From contig QFOX01000001.1 of the NCBI GenBank assembly GCA_003241645.1, forward strand, positions 84,150-148,149: 64,000 bases of DNA. The letters are read 5' to 3'. Below the pieces are notes generated by a model. The model saw nothing but the letters and a program-made list of their open reading frames with translations. It had not been told where the DNA came from and did not search any database. Positions within the stretch are counted from its first letter, which is position 1. Every line of letters starts with the position of its first letter. The stretch comes from Azospirillum brasilense. GTDB lineage: Bacteria > Pseudomonadota > Alphaproteobacteria > Rickettsiales > UBA3002. A program made the position numbers and the translations under genes. Positions 1 to 7,984 of the stretch are shown here, piece by piece.

Positions 1-504
1 GATGCCAACGACGTGTTGCAGGTGGAAGGCGCGCGCTACAACCGCAGCGGCTACGACACGCCGCAGGAGCGCTTCCGCGAGGTGATCTCACGCTTTGCGG
101 AGATGAAGCAGGTCAGCCACCGCGACAACCCCGCCGTGCTGAAATTCATTGCGCCCGGCCTCACCGAGATCTGGGACCAGCACTACATCCCGCACCTCGA
201 GCGGGTCTATCAGGACGTGGTGAAAGAGCAGAAAATGCGCCCGGTCGAAGGTATTAACGGACACACCTACCACGTTCCGGATGATGCAGACGTGCAGGTG
301 CGCTCGATGCGCGAAGAACTGCCCAAGGTGGAAGAGCGCATCACTCCCCTGCCGACCGCGCCCGTAGGCACGCCCATTCATGCGCAGGCCGAGCGGGCGA
401 ACGAGCGCCCGAGCACGCAGGTCTTCCGCGATTCGATGCAGATCGACAGCAATACGCTTGCCGCGGCGAATGCGCTGCACAGCATGGGCGTGAACCCGCG
501 TTAG
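1..504 (+). CDS. Hypothetical protein, C-terminal fragment (5' end outside window)
   Basis: The reading frame is open from the first base and ends at TAG 502-504, so the gene starts upstream. About 167 residues are visible. I do not recognise a family. The fragment is hydrophilic, with no membrane segment. Its first half is helix-like and rich in charged and aromatic residues (for example IWDQHYIPHLERVY). Its second half is proline- and glutamate-rich and looks like a flexible tail. Codon use resembles the neighbouring genes, with G or C in most third positions, which supports real coding. The GTG at 13 is only an internal in-frame codon and no ribosome-binding site precedes it. Confidence 0.6.
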   Translation, partial: DANDVLQVEGARYNRSGYDTPQERFREVISRFAEMKQVSHRDNPAVLKFIAPGLTEIWDQHYIPHLERVYQDVVKEQKMRPVEGINGHTYHVPDDADVQVRSMREELPKVEERITPLPTAPVGTPIHAQAERANERPSTQVFRDSMQIDSNTLAAANALHSMGVNPR

Positions 505-538
505 GGAATATATTGTTACTTATAATGTAAAAACATCT

Positions 539-623
539 GTCATCCCGGGTTTATCACGGGATCCATAACTACGATGCTACTTAGGAAAGCGGTGCATGGA
601 TCCCGGCACAGGGCCGGGATGAC
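539..623. repeat. Palindromic intergenic repeat, family C (GTCATCCCGG type)
   Basis: The stretch opens with GTCATCCCGG and closes with CCGGGATGAC, so its ends are inverted copies. Inner segments ATCACGGGATCC and GGATCCCGGCACAGG add further pairing. Related elements lie at 31726-31880 and 34571-34719. The 505-828 spacer holds this element, a GTCATCCTGAG repeat and a short family A fragment, and no gene that I can support. Confidence 0.75.
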
Positions 624-696
624 AGGATTAGAACAGGGTTGAATACAGGTCATCCCATGGTGGATGGCTTCACGCTGTTGCGTCTTATTTCACTTT

Positions 697-752
697 TGTC
701 ATCCTGAGCAAAGCGAAGGATCCAGATGCTTCGTTACACTCAGCATGACAAA
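697..752. repeat. GTCATCCTGAGCAAAGCGAAGGATCC-type repeat
   Basis: TGTCATCCTGAGCAAAGCGA begins the element and CTCAGCATGACA closes it, giving inverted ends. This word is familiar from dispersed intergenic repeats in many bacterial genomes (recognition from memory, not a search). It follows the family C element after about 70 bases. Confidence 0.65.
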
Positions 753-776
753 GCATGGATGGCATTGCACGGAGAT

Positions 777-808
777 GGGCCTGCGATCCCTTCGGCGCTA
801 CGCAGCCC
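777..808. repeat. Short family A repeat fragment
   Basis: CCCTTCGGCGCTACGCA matches the right end of the family A elements inside mnmC (CACTTCGGCGCTACGCA at 3839-3855). The fragment sits just downstream of the permease stop codon. Flanking GGGCCTGCG and CGCAGCCC can pair with one bulge. Confidence 0.5.
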
Positions 809-828
809 ATTACACACATCGATAGTCC

Positions 829-2805
829 TCACACCTTCATGGGCATGATGATGAGGTTATGGCCCTTCTGGTGCAGGCGTTTTTGCAGCATGTAGGCGGT
901 CTGGTTGTGCAGCAGCTGGTGCATGTAGGTTTCGTTGTCGAAGATCAGCTTGGTGGCGAAGAATACGCTGCGCGGGAAGTCCGAGCCGATGCGGTCGGTC
1001 AGCCGGTTGATCGTGTCGATCACGTCGGTGCCGTAATCATGGTAATAGGTGCTGGGCAGGCCGCGGTTGGTGCAGAAATCCACGTAGCGTTTCAGCATGG
1101 TCTTGGTGCCGCTGCGCAGCTGGTGCCAGCGCGCCTCGTCGGAGAATTCCTCGGTGTCGATCTCGCCGACGCTGGCGAACACGAAATTCTTGAACACGCC
1201 GGGGAACAGGCGCTGCACCCACAGGAAGGTGTGCATGCCGCTGGCCGCCGAACTGCCGACGAGGAAAACCGCCGTGGGCTCGCGCGGGTCCATGCGCGGT
1301 TTCTCGGCGGGGGCTTTGCTGCTGCTGGAGAACATGGCGCTGCCCAGTTCTTCCTCGATGGCGTTCATGCGCGTGCTCACCTGATCGTAATGGCGGCGGA
1401 TCATCAGCCCGAGGCCGATCACCAGCCCGGTGATGATGACGGTTTTGTAGCCGCCATGGCTGAATTTCTCGATCAGCGTGGTGGTGAGGATGGTGGCGCA
1501 GACGATCATGGCGAGGAACACGATCAGGAACTTGTGCCAGATGCGCGGGTTGCGCCGCTCGCGCCAGCGGTAGCGCGTGATGGAGGCGAGGGTAAGCGTG
1601 AAGGTGAGGAACACGTTGATGGAGTAGAGGATCACCAGCGTGTGCACCACGCCGCCGGTCATCATCAGCGCACCGATGGCGGCGCCGCCCATCAGCAGCA
1701 CGCCGTTCTTCGTCACCAACCGGTTCGACAGCGAGCTGAACATGTGCGGCATCCACCGGTCGGCGGCCATGACGGCCAGCACGTTCGGCCCGGCGATGAA
1801 CCCGGCATTGCCCGCGGTGAACAGCAGCCCCGCCGCACAAATGAGCGCAAGGCCGGTGAACTCCGCCGAAATATTGATGCCGAGGATGCTCCAATGCTCG
1901 GTGATGAGCTTGAAGGCCGTGGCGTTGAGGGTTTCGCCATCTACCTTCTGCACGTCCCACAGCAGGTAAAGGGTGATGATGCCGCCCGCGGTGAAAGCCA
2001 GCGAGAACGCAATGGCCCACATGGTGGCCTTGCCGGTGCGCACGCGCGGCTCGGCGAAGCTGCGCATGGAACTGGTGACGGCTTCAAGACCCGTATAGGT
2101 ACCGCCACCCAGCGAGAAGGCCTTGAAGAACAGCGCGGCCACCGCGAACCAGCCGAAGTCCGACGCCATGCTGCGCGTTTCACTCACCGCGTTGGGCACA
2201 ATGTCGGCCACGCCTTCGGAATGGCTGACGATGCCATAAATGATGAGCAGCGCATGGGTGAGCACGAAGCCGAGGAAGATCGGCATGAGGAAGCGGATGG
2301 ATTCTTTCATGCCGCGCAGGTTCATGTACGACATGAAACACACCATGAGAATGGCCACGTACAGCTTATAGGGCTGGTATTCGAACGGCAGCATGGAGAA
2401 GATCGCATCCACCCCCGCCGCCACGGAGATGGCGATGGTCAGCACGTAATCGACAAGCAGCGCGCCGCCGGAGATAAGCCCCACTTTTTCGCCCAGCAGG
2501 GTGCTGGCCACGCGGTAGCCGCCGCCGCCGTTGGGGAACAGCTCGATCACCTGCGTGTAGGCCGCGGCCAGCAGGAACACGGTGAAGGCCGTGGCCATGG
2601 CCAGGAAAATCGCAAGGTGGGTGTGCGCGCCCAGCGCAAGGAAGGCTTCTTCCGGGCCGTAGTTGGCGGAAGAAATTGCATCCGCGCCGATGCCGACCCA
2701 CGCGAAGAAGGTAATGAGCGCGAGGTGGTGGCGCGTGTCGGCGCGGAACGGGTCGAGCGGTGCACCCATGAGGGTGCGCTTGATGGATGAAAGTTTCAAC
2801 GCCAT
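829..2805 (-). CDS. APC-superfamily permease, KimA-like, with C-terminal cytosolic domain
   Basis: The protein has 658 residues. The first ~460 form about twelve hydrophobic segments of an APC-type transporter. The early motif ISSANYGPEEAFL resembles the DALSSVAYGPE motif of KimA-type potassium/proton importers and related permeases. After a charged linker near residue 490, the last ~150 residues are soluble and carry a VFLVGSSAASGMHTF strand-loop, as in the cytosolic C-terminal domain of this group. The start at 2805 has GAGGA seven to eight bases upstream. An upstream in-frame start at 2847 would only add an arginine-rich extension. Substrate is inferred from family resemblance: potassium is most likely, but an amino acid cannot be excluded. 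It is divergent from mnmC. Confidence 0.8.
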   Translation of the reverse strand: MALKLSSIKRTLMGAPLDPFRADTRHHLALITFFAWVGIGADAISSANYGPEEAFLALGAHTHLAIFLAMATAFTVFLLAAAYTQVIELFPNGGGGYRVASTLLGEKVGLISGGALLVDYVLTIAISVAAGVDAIFSMLPFEYQPYKLYVAILMVCFMSYMNLRGMKESIRFLMPIFLGFVLTHALLIIYGIVSHSEGVADIVPNAVSETRSMASDFGWFAVAALFFKAFSLGGGTYTGLEAVTSSMRSFAEPRVRTGKATMWAIAFSLAFTAGGIITLYLLWDVQKVDGETLNATAFKLITEHWSILGINISAEFTGLALICAAGLLFTAGNAGFIAGPNVLAVMAADRWMPHMFSSLSNRLVTKNGVLLMGGAAIGALMMTGGVVHTLVILYSINVFLTFTLTLASITRYRWRERRNPRIWHKFLIVFLAMIVCATILTTTLIEKFSHGGYKTVIITGLVIGLGLMIRRHYDQVSTRMNAIEEELGSAMFSSSSKAPAEKPRMDPREPTAVFLVGSSAASGMHTFLWVQRLFPGVFKNFVFASVGEIDTEEFSDEARWHQLRSGTKTMLKRYVDFCTNRGLPSTYYHDYGTDVIDTINRLTDRIGSDFPRSVFFATKLIFDNETYMHQLLHNQTAYMLQKRLHQKGHNLIIMPMKV

Positions 2806-2979
2806 ACCATTCCTCGTGAACGCGCGCTGCGCGACGGCCCGGCACATGCCGGAAAAGCAGGGAAATTTGCCGTTGGGTAGTCCCGTTTATTGCATTGCGC
2901 AACAGGAACATGGCTTTTTCAATGTTTTCAGACCATTACATTGCTGGAGTGTGGCCCCCATTCGCGCTATGAGGGGCGC

Positions 2980-5043
2980 ATGCAGCACGCAACCGCCCAT
3001 GTTCCGCATCCGCAGATCACCGTCGATGCCGACGGCACCGCGCGCTCGCTGGCGTTCGACGATGTGTATTTCTCGGCGCGTGGCGGCGTGGCGGAAACCG
3101 AGCATGTATTCCTTGCCGGAAACGGCTTGCCCGAGCGTTGGCAGGGCTGTGGGCGTTTCACCATCGGTGAGTTGGGCTTTGGCACGGGCCTGAATTTTTT
3201 GGTGGCAGCGGATGCGTTCCTGCGCACCAACCCCACCGGCACGCTGCATTTCCTGTCGGTCGAGAAATACCCGCTGACGCCTGCGCAATTGCGCGAGGCG
3301 TACGCTGTTCTATCTCAAGGGGGGCTTGCCCCCCCTTCGCCTGCTGCGCAGGCTACCCCTGCCGCTTCGCGGCTCGCGCCACTCGACGGCGCTACGCAGG
3401 CAGATACGAACCTTGTTACGCTGGCTGAAGCGCTATGTGCCGCCTATCCGCTGCGCTTGCCGGGCTGGCACCGGGTGAAGCTGGGCCGTGTGCAGCTGAC
3501 GCTTGGCTTCGGCGATGTGGCCGAACTGCTGCCGCAAATGGATGCGCGCGTGGATGCATGGTTCCTCGATGGGTTCGCCCCCGCGAAGAACGACGCGATG
3601 TGGAGCGCCGCCGTGCTTTCCGAGCTGGCGCGCCTGAGCGCGCCGGGCGCGCGCTTCGCCACGTTCACGGCGGCCGGTGCGGTGAAACGTGGCCTGCAGG
3701 AAGTGGGTTTCGATGTGCAGAAAACCCGCGGTTTCGCGTATAAGCGCGACATGCTGGTGGGGAGATATATTTCCGAAGGGGGGCTTGCCCCCCCTTCGCC
3801 TGCTGCGCAGGCTACCCCCGCCGCCAGCGGCTCGCGCCACTTCGGCGCTACGCATCGACTGCATCAGCGCTGCGAGGATACTGTGCGAGGGCAGCAGCCC
3901 GAGCCAGCCATGAGCCAGCGGAGCTGCGCGGAGGCATCGCACAGCACGTGCGATCTGCCGGAGCAAGCGAAAGAAATCCTCATCATCGGCGCGGGCATTG
4001 CGGGGGCGACCACGGCGCGCGCGCTGGCCGAGCGTGGCTACCGCGTGCAGCTGTTCGAGGCGGCCACCATCGCCAGCGGTGCTTCGGGCAATCCGGCGGC
4101 GGTGCTCTACCCGCAACTGACCAAATATTATGGGCCCGCCACCGCGTGGCATTTGCAGGCGTACAGCTTTACATTGCAGCAACTGGCGCATTGGAAGCAG
4201 GCGGGGCTGGCGTTCGCGTGCGAACAGCCGGGCATGCTGAAGCTGGCGACCGACGCGGCGGATGCGGAAAAACTGCGCGGCTTGCAACACAGCCTGCAGC
4301 TGGACCCGGCCATTGCCCGCTGGGTGGAAGCGGATGAAGCCAGCGCCATGCTGGGCCATGCCGTGCCACATGGTGGTTATTATTTTGCGCAGGGCACGTG
4401 GCTGAACCCCGCGCAGCTATGCAACGCCTTGCTGCAGCATGCGCACATTACAGTGAGGGAAAACTGCGCCGTGCAGCATATCGCGCGGGGCGATGCGGGG
4501 TGGCAGCTGACGCTGGCAGATGGCACCACGCACCATGCCGCGCAGCTGGTGGTGGCGAATGCGAACGATGCGCGGCGCCTGCTGGACAGCGATGCGCTGG
4601 ATATTCGCCCCTCTGCCGGGCAGGTGAGCCTGCTGGAGCCGACGGCGCTTGCACCTTCGTTGCCGCATATCCTCTGCCATAAAGGCTATGCGATCCATAC
4701 GCCGCAAGCGCTGCTGCTGGGCGCGACCTATGACCGCGCGGATCTCTCGTGCGCGGTGACGGAAGCGAACCATGCGCACAATATCAATGAGTTACAGCGT
4801 GCATTGCCGCAGGCAGTGCTGCGTGGGCAGGCCACGGGCGGCCGCACGTCGCTGCGCGCGACCACGCCGCACCGCCTGCCGTATGTGGGGCAAGTGCAGC
4901 CGGGGCTGTATGTGAATGTGGGGCATGGCTCGCGCGGCATGATCTCCGCGCCGCTTGCGGCCGAGATCCTCGCCAGCGAGATGGCGGGCGAACCGCTGCC
5001 GATCAGCCGTGCGCTGCGTGCGGCGCTTCAGCCGCCACGCTGA
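2980..5043 (+). CDS. mnmC: tRNA 5-methylaminomethyl-2-thiouridine biosynthesis bifunctional protein MnmC
   Basis: MnmC finishes the mnm5s2U34 modification at the wobble position of several tRNAs. The protein has 687 residues. The N-terminal methyltransferase domain carries the SAM motif GELGFGTGLNFL (about residues 64-75) and DAWFLDGFAP. The C-terminal FAD oxidoreductase domain starts with the nucleotide-binding motif ILIIGAGIAGATTARAL (about residue 332) and ends with the VGHGSRGM loop. The start at 2980 has GAGGGG upstream and aligns with the usual family start; the upstream in-frame ATG at 2890 has no support. Two stop-free repeat insertions interrupt it: one inside the methyltransferase domain (about residues 112-145) and one between the domains (about 262-330). 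Its 3' end overlaps convergent murI by 41 bases. Confidence 0.93.
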   Translation: MQHATAHVPHPQITVDADGTARSLAFDDVYFSARGGVAETEHVFLAGNGLPERWQGCGRFTIGELGFGTGLNFLVAADAFLRTNPTGTLHFLSVEKYPLTPAQLREAYAVLSQGGLAPPSPAAQATPAASRLAPLDGATQADTNLVTLAEALCAAYPLRLPGWHRVKLGRVQLTLGFGDVAELLPQMDARVDAWFLDGFAPAKNDAMWSAAVLSELARLSAPGARFATFTAAGAVKRGLQEVGFDVQKTRGFAYKRDMLVGRYISEGGLAPPSPAAQATPAASGSRHFGATHRLHQRCEDTVRGQQPEPAMSQRSCAEASHSTCDLPEQAKEILIIGAGIAGATTARALAERGYRVQLFEAATIASGASGNPAAVLYPQLTKYYGPATAWHLQAYSFTLQQLAHWKQAGLAFACEQPGMLKLATDAADAEKLRGLQHSLQLDPAIARWVEADEASAMLGHAVPHGGYYFAQGTWLNPAQLCNALLQHAHITVRENCAVQHIARGDAGWQLTLADGTTHHAAQLVVANANDARRLLDSDALDIRPSAGQVSLLEPTALAPSLPHILCHKGYAIHTPQALLLGATYDRADLSCAVTEANHAHNINELQRALPQAVLRGQATGGRTSLRATTPHRLPYVGQVQPGLYVNVGHGSRGMISAPLAAEILASEMAGEPLPISRALRAALQPPR
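3317..3399. repeat. Family A palindromic repeat inserted in frame in mnmC (copy 1)
   Basis: The element begins AAGGGGGGCTTGCCCCCCCT, a perfect short hairpin, continues with the hairpin GCCTGCTGCGCAGGC, and ends GGCTCGCGCC...GCTACGCA. It is translated as GGLAPPSPAAQATPAAS. The first ~45 bases are identical to the second copy at 3775. MnmC homologues have no low-complexity peptide at this point, so it reads as an insertion. Confidence 0.85.
3775..3966. repeat. Composite family A + family B repeat in frame in mnmC (copy 2)
   Basis: A second family A element (3775-3854) is followed by a ~46-base linker with GCATCAGCGCTGCGAGGATAC, then by a family B element (3901-3966) ending in the palindrome ATCGCACAGCACGTGCGAT. 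The whole block is open in the mnmC frame and forms the linker between the methyltransferase and FAD domains. Related B elements are intergenic at 37126-37193 and 47085-47150. The linker recurs in shortened form in rsmE. Confidence 0.85.
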
Positions 5044-5839
5044 GCGCGGCCGTGTCGGCGAAGCCTTCCTTTAGGAAAAGGCCTGCATAGCGGGCGATGT
5101 CTTCCGCATCCGTCACGTAGGCGAGGGGTGGCTGCGTGGTCGTGTGCAGTGGTGGTTTCAGGGCTTGGCGGGCAATGGCCATGCTGGAATCGATCCACGT
5201 GACGGGCCATGGCGCATGGCGGGCCAGCAGGTCGGCCACCAGCGGGTAATGCGTGCAGCCGAGAATGACCTGATCGGTGCGGCCCTTTGCATCGTCGTGG
5301 AAGCAGGGCGCGATCTCGGCCTGCCACACGGCGTCGTCCACCCGCTCGCCGCGCAGGTGGGCTTCGGCCATGCGCGCAAGGTTGGGCGCGCCGTAGCAAT
5401 CCACCACGCAATCGCTGGCGAATTGGGCGATGAGCTCGCGCGTGTAGCGGCTATGGGCGGTGTTGGGCGTGGCAAGCAGCGTGAAGCGTCCGGTCTGCGA
5501 CTGGCTGGCCGCCACCTTCACGGCGGGCACCGTGCCCACGAAGGTAATCGCCGGAAACGCACTGCGCAACGCGGCCAGCGCCAGCGTTGAGAGCGTATTG
5601 CAGGCGACCACCACTTGCGCGACACTATGCTTTTCCTGCAACGCTGCGATCAAAGAAATGCCGCGCGCGATGATGCTTTCAGCCGAACGATTCCCATAAG
5701 GAAATGCTGCCGTATCAGCCACATAAAGCGCCGGATGCTGCGGCGAAAGCTGGCGCATGGCGCGCACCACCGACAGGCCGCCCAGCCCGGAATCGATCAC
5801 TACCATGCATGGAGTGTTATGTTGCGTTGCACTTGCCAT
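5003..5839 (-). CDS. murI: Glutamate racemase
   Basis: MurI converts L-glutamate to D-glutamate for peptidoglycan. The 278-residue product has the family motifs VVIDSGLGGLSV near the N-terminus, the first catalytic cysteine in VVACNTLSTLAL, and the second in LGCTHYPLV; length is normal. I chose the ATG at 5839 because homologues begin close to the DSGLGG motif. The upstream ATG at 5887 would add 16 atypical residues and has no clear ribosome-binding site. The gene ends inside the 3' end of convergent mnmC (41-base overlap), so both terminal coding segments are constrained on both strands. Confidence 0.92.
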   Translation of the reverse strand: MASATQHNTPCMVVIDSGLGGLSVVRAMRQLSPQHPALYVADTAAFPYGNRSAESIIARGISLIAALQEKHSVAQVVVACNTLSTLALAALRSAFPAITFVGTVPAVKVAASQSQTGRFTLLATPNTAHSRYTRELIAQFASDCVVDCYGAPNLARMAEAHLRGERVDDAVWQAEIAPCFHDDAKGRTDQVILGCTHYPLVADLLARHAPWPVTWIDSSMAIARQALKPPLHTTTQPPLAYVTDAEDIARYAGLFLKEGFADTAALSVAAEAPHAAHG

Positions 5840-5903
5840 TTCGCTTTCATTTTTGCATGATAGAGGCTCATACGTTGAATCGCACAAAAAGGAAAGGGCT
5901 GCC

Positions 5904-6959
5904 GTGGTTGCCGAACGTGCATTTTCCTCTCCCTGGACGCTGTCTTCGCCTTATTGGATCGTGATCGCGGGCATGCCCAGCGCGGCGCAGGGCTGGAAGA
6001 ATGCCGCCACCAAAGCAGGGTTGAAGCCGCTGGCCGACCACCCCGATTACTACGCCATGCAGACCTCGCCGGAATGGGCGACCGAATGGGAACGGATTCT
6101 GGCTGCGCTCAACAGCGTGGCCGACGAGAGCGGCCTGAAAGCGGCCATCATCGCGGCTGATAAGCCACCCAGCAGTAAAGAGATCAGCTTCAACCTGCGC
6201 CCGCTGCAAGCGGTGCAGGAGGTGGTGGAGCATCTGTGGCTGCTGGACCACCTGAGCGAGGACCGGCTGGTCTGCTATTTCCAGCGCGTGATCGACCGGC
6301 GCAGCAAGCAGGTGGGGTTCGAGGCCTTCGCGCGCATCGCGCAGGGCGACGGCAATATTATTGGCGGTGCGGCGATCATGCGCGCCAGTCATGCGCTGAA
6401 GGTGGAATACCAGGTCGATCGCCGCATGCACAAACAGGCGATCGACACGTTCGCCGCCTGCGACCTTGACGGCTACATCTTCGTCAACTTCCTCACCGGC
6501 TTCATCCATCGCCCGGAAGTGTATCTCGAGGGGCTGAGCCAGGCGGTGGAACGCCACCACCTGATGCCGCGCAGCATCGCGCTGGATGTGCCGCTGACCG
6601 ATTACGTGCGCGACATTGCCAAGCTGCGCTCCATTGCGGGTTATTGCCACGCGCGCGGGTTCTCGCTGTCGCTGGATGATGTGATGACGCCCGAAGGGCT
6701 CGGCAACCTGCTGTCGGATATTCGCCCCTCCATCGTCAAGCTGGATGGCAAGCTCGGCCCCGCGTTCATGGACGTGAAGCGGCAGGGGCCCGTGCTGGAG
6801 ATCATCCGCTTAGCCCACAATGCCGGGGCGCTGGTGCTGGCCGAAGGCGTGGAGAACGAAGCGCTGTTCCAGGCCTATGTGCAGGCCGGGGTGGATATGT
6901 TCCAGGGCTACCATATCGGCGCGCCCGAGCTGTTCACGGCCAAAGACTGCAGCAAGTGA
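5904..6959 (+). CDS. EAL-domain protein, degenerate, probably not an active phosphodiesterase
   Basis: The 351-residue product has an EAL-like fold from about residue 100 to the end. Recognisable landmarks are VGFEAFARI in place of EALLR, GYIFVNF, LSLDDVM in place of the DDFGTG loop, IVKLDGKL, LAEGVENEA and QGYHIGAP. The ExT/E segment reads IALDVPLTD, and the FGTG loop that positions the catalytic metal is missing, so I infer a binding or signalling role and not cyclic-di-GMP hydrolysis. The GTG start at 5904 has AAGGAAAGGG a few bases upstream; ATG 5757 upstream would run antisense through murI. It lies directly before the tad pilus genes in the same direction. Confidence 0.78.
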   Translation: MVAERAFSSPWTLSSPYWIVIAGMPSAAQGWKNAATKAGLKPLADHPDYYAMQTSPEWATEWERILAALNSVADESGLKAAIIAADKPPSSKEISFNLRPLQAVQEVVEHLWLLDHLSEDRLVCYFQRVIDRRSKQVGFEAFARIAQGDGNIIGGAAIMRASHALKVEYQVDRRMHKQAIDTFAACDLDGYIFVNFLTGFIHRPEVYLEGLSQAVERHHLMPRSIALDVPLTDYVRDIAKLRSIAGYCHARGFSLSLDDVMTPEGLGNLLSDIRPSIVKLDGKLGPAFMDVKRQGPVLEIIRLAHNAGALVLAEGVENEALFQAYVQAGVDMFQGYHIGAPELFTAKDCSK

Positions 6960-7092
6960 TGCAGTTCGCCCACGGTTTGTGGGAATCGGCGGTTTTTTCG
7001 TAATATGTAGCTAAAACTCAACGCGATTGCTGGTGCAAGCGCGTGCCGGATATGGTAGCGTCGGCCCCGTCATAAAAAAGCAAGAAACACCC

Positions 7093-7983
7093 ATGCCCGC
7101 ACGCTCCATTGCTATTCTCATCCTTGGTCTTGTCATTGCTGTTGGCACGGCCGTTTCGCTTAAAAGCCGTATGGGCCAGCAGGCCGCGGCACCGAAGTCG
7201 CAGGTGCTGGTCGCCGCGGCGGATATTCCGGCCGGCAGCTTCGTGCGCGCCGAATACCACCTGAAGCTGGCCGACTGGCCGCAGGACAACATCACCCCCG
7301 CCATGCTGACCAGCGAAGCCGTGCAGCCGGTGGATTACGAAGGCGCGGTCGCGCGCCGCGCCATCAGCACGGGCGAGGCCATTACCAACAGCATGCTGGT
7401 GAAATCGAACGAGGGCGGCTTCATGTCGGCCGTGCTGGAGCCGGGCAAGCGCGCGGTTTCCATTCCGGTGGACCCTACATCGGGCAATGCGGGCTTCATC
7501 TTCCCCGGCGACCGGGTGGATTTGATCCTGACCCACAAGATCGACCTGAATGGCGGCGAAGAGCGCGCCTCGGAAACCTTCATCGAGGACGTGCGCGTGC
7601 TGGCGGTGGACCAGATGCTGGACAACCCCGAGAACAAGGCCATGCTCGCCAAGACCGTGACGCTGGAAGTCACGCCCAAGCAGGCTGAGGAGATCAACGT
7701 GGCGAAGGACTTAGGCAAGATCAGCCTGTCGCTGCGCAGCTTAGCGACCAAGAAAGATGCCGCGGGCGACACGGACGGGCCCACCACGTTCGACGAAGTA
7801 CTGCAGCAGGAAGTGCCCACCGACCTGCCGCCGCAGAACCTGACGCGCGACACCGACGTGAGCAAGATCATTACCCCGCGTGACGCGGCGGGCACACGCG
7901 TGCGCGTGCTGCGCCCGGGTGCTGAGCCGCAGGAGATCGAATTCAACCCCGAAGGCGCGTCGCGCGCGCAGGAGATCCGCTGA
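7093..7983 (+). CDS. cpaB: Flp pilus assembly protein CpaB/RcpC
   Basis: CpaB is a periplasmic partner of the Tad secretin channel. The 296-residue protein has an N-terminal hydrophobic anchor (SIAILILGLVIAVGTAVSL), then a SAF-type domain with VLVAAADIPAGSFV and the repeat FPGDRVDLILTH typical of CpaB. The start at 7093 places the anchor at residues 4-24; the longer frame from 7027 would add an implausible leader. It is the first gene of a tight cpaB-to-tadC run, one base before cpaC. Confidence 0.93.
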   Translation: MPARSIAILILGLVIAVGTAVSLKSRMGQQAAAPKSQVLVAAADIPAGSFVRAEYHLKLADWPQDNITPAMLTSEAVQPVDYEGAVARRAISTGEAITNSMLVKSNEGGFMSAVLEPGKRAVSIPVDPTSGNAGFIFPGDRVDLILTHKIDLNGGEERASETFIEDVRVLAVDQMLDNPENKAMLAKTVTLEVTPKQAEEINVAKDLGKISLSLRSLATKKDAAGDTDGPTTFDEVLQQEVPTDLPPQNLTRDTDVSKIITPRDAAGTRVRVLRPGAEPQEIEFNPEGASRAQEIR

Positions 7984-7984
7984 T

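Noticed and set aside
859..2790. Long open frame on the plus strand opposite the permease
   Set aside because: High-GC antisense shadow: its composition (many His, Gln, Arg, Gly) reflects the complement of a real membrane protein, and no family motif is present.
2890..2979. Earlier start for mnmC at 2890
   Set aside because: The added ~30 residues are cysteine- and aromatic-rich and do not resemble MnmC starts, and 2980 has a good ribosome-binding site.
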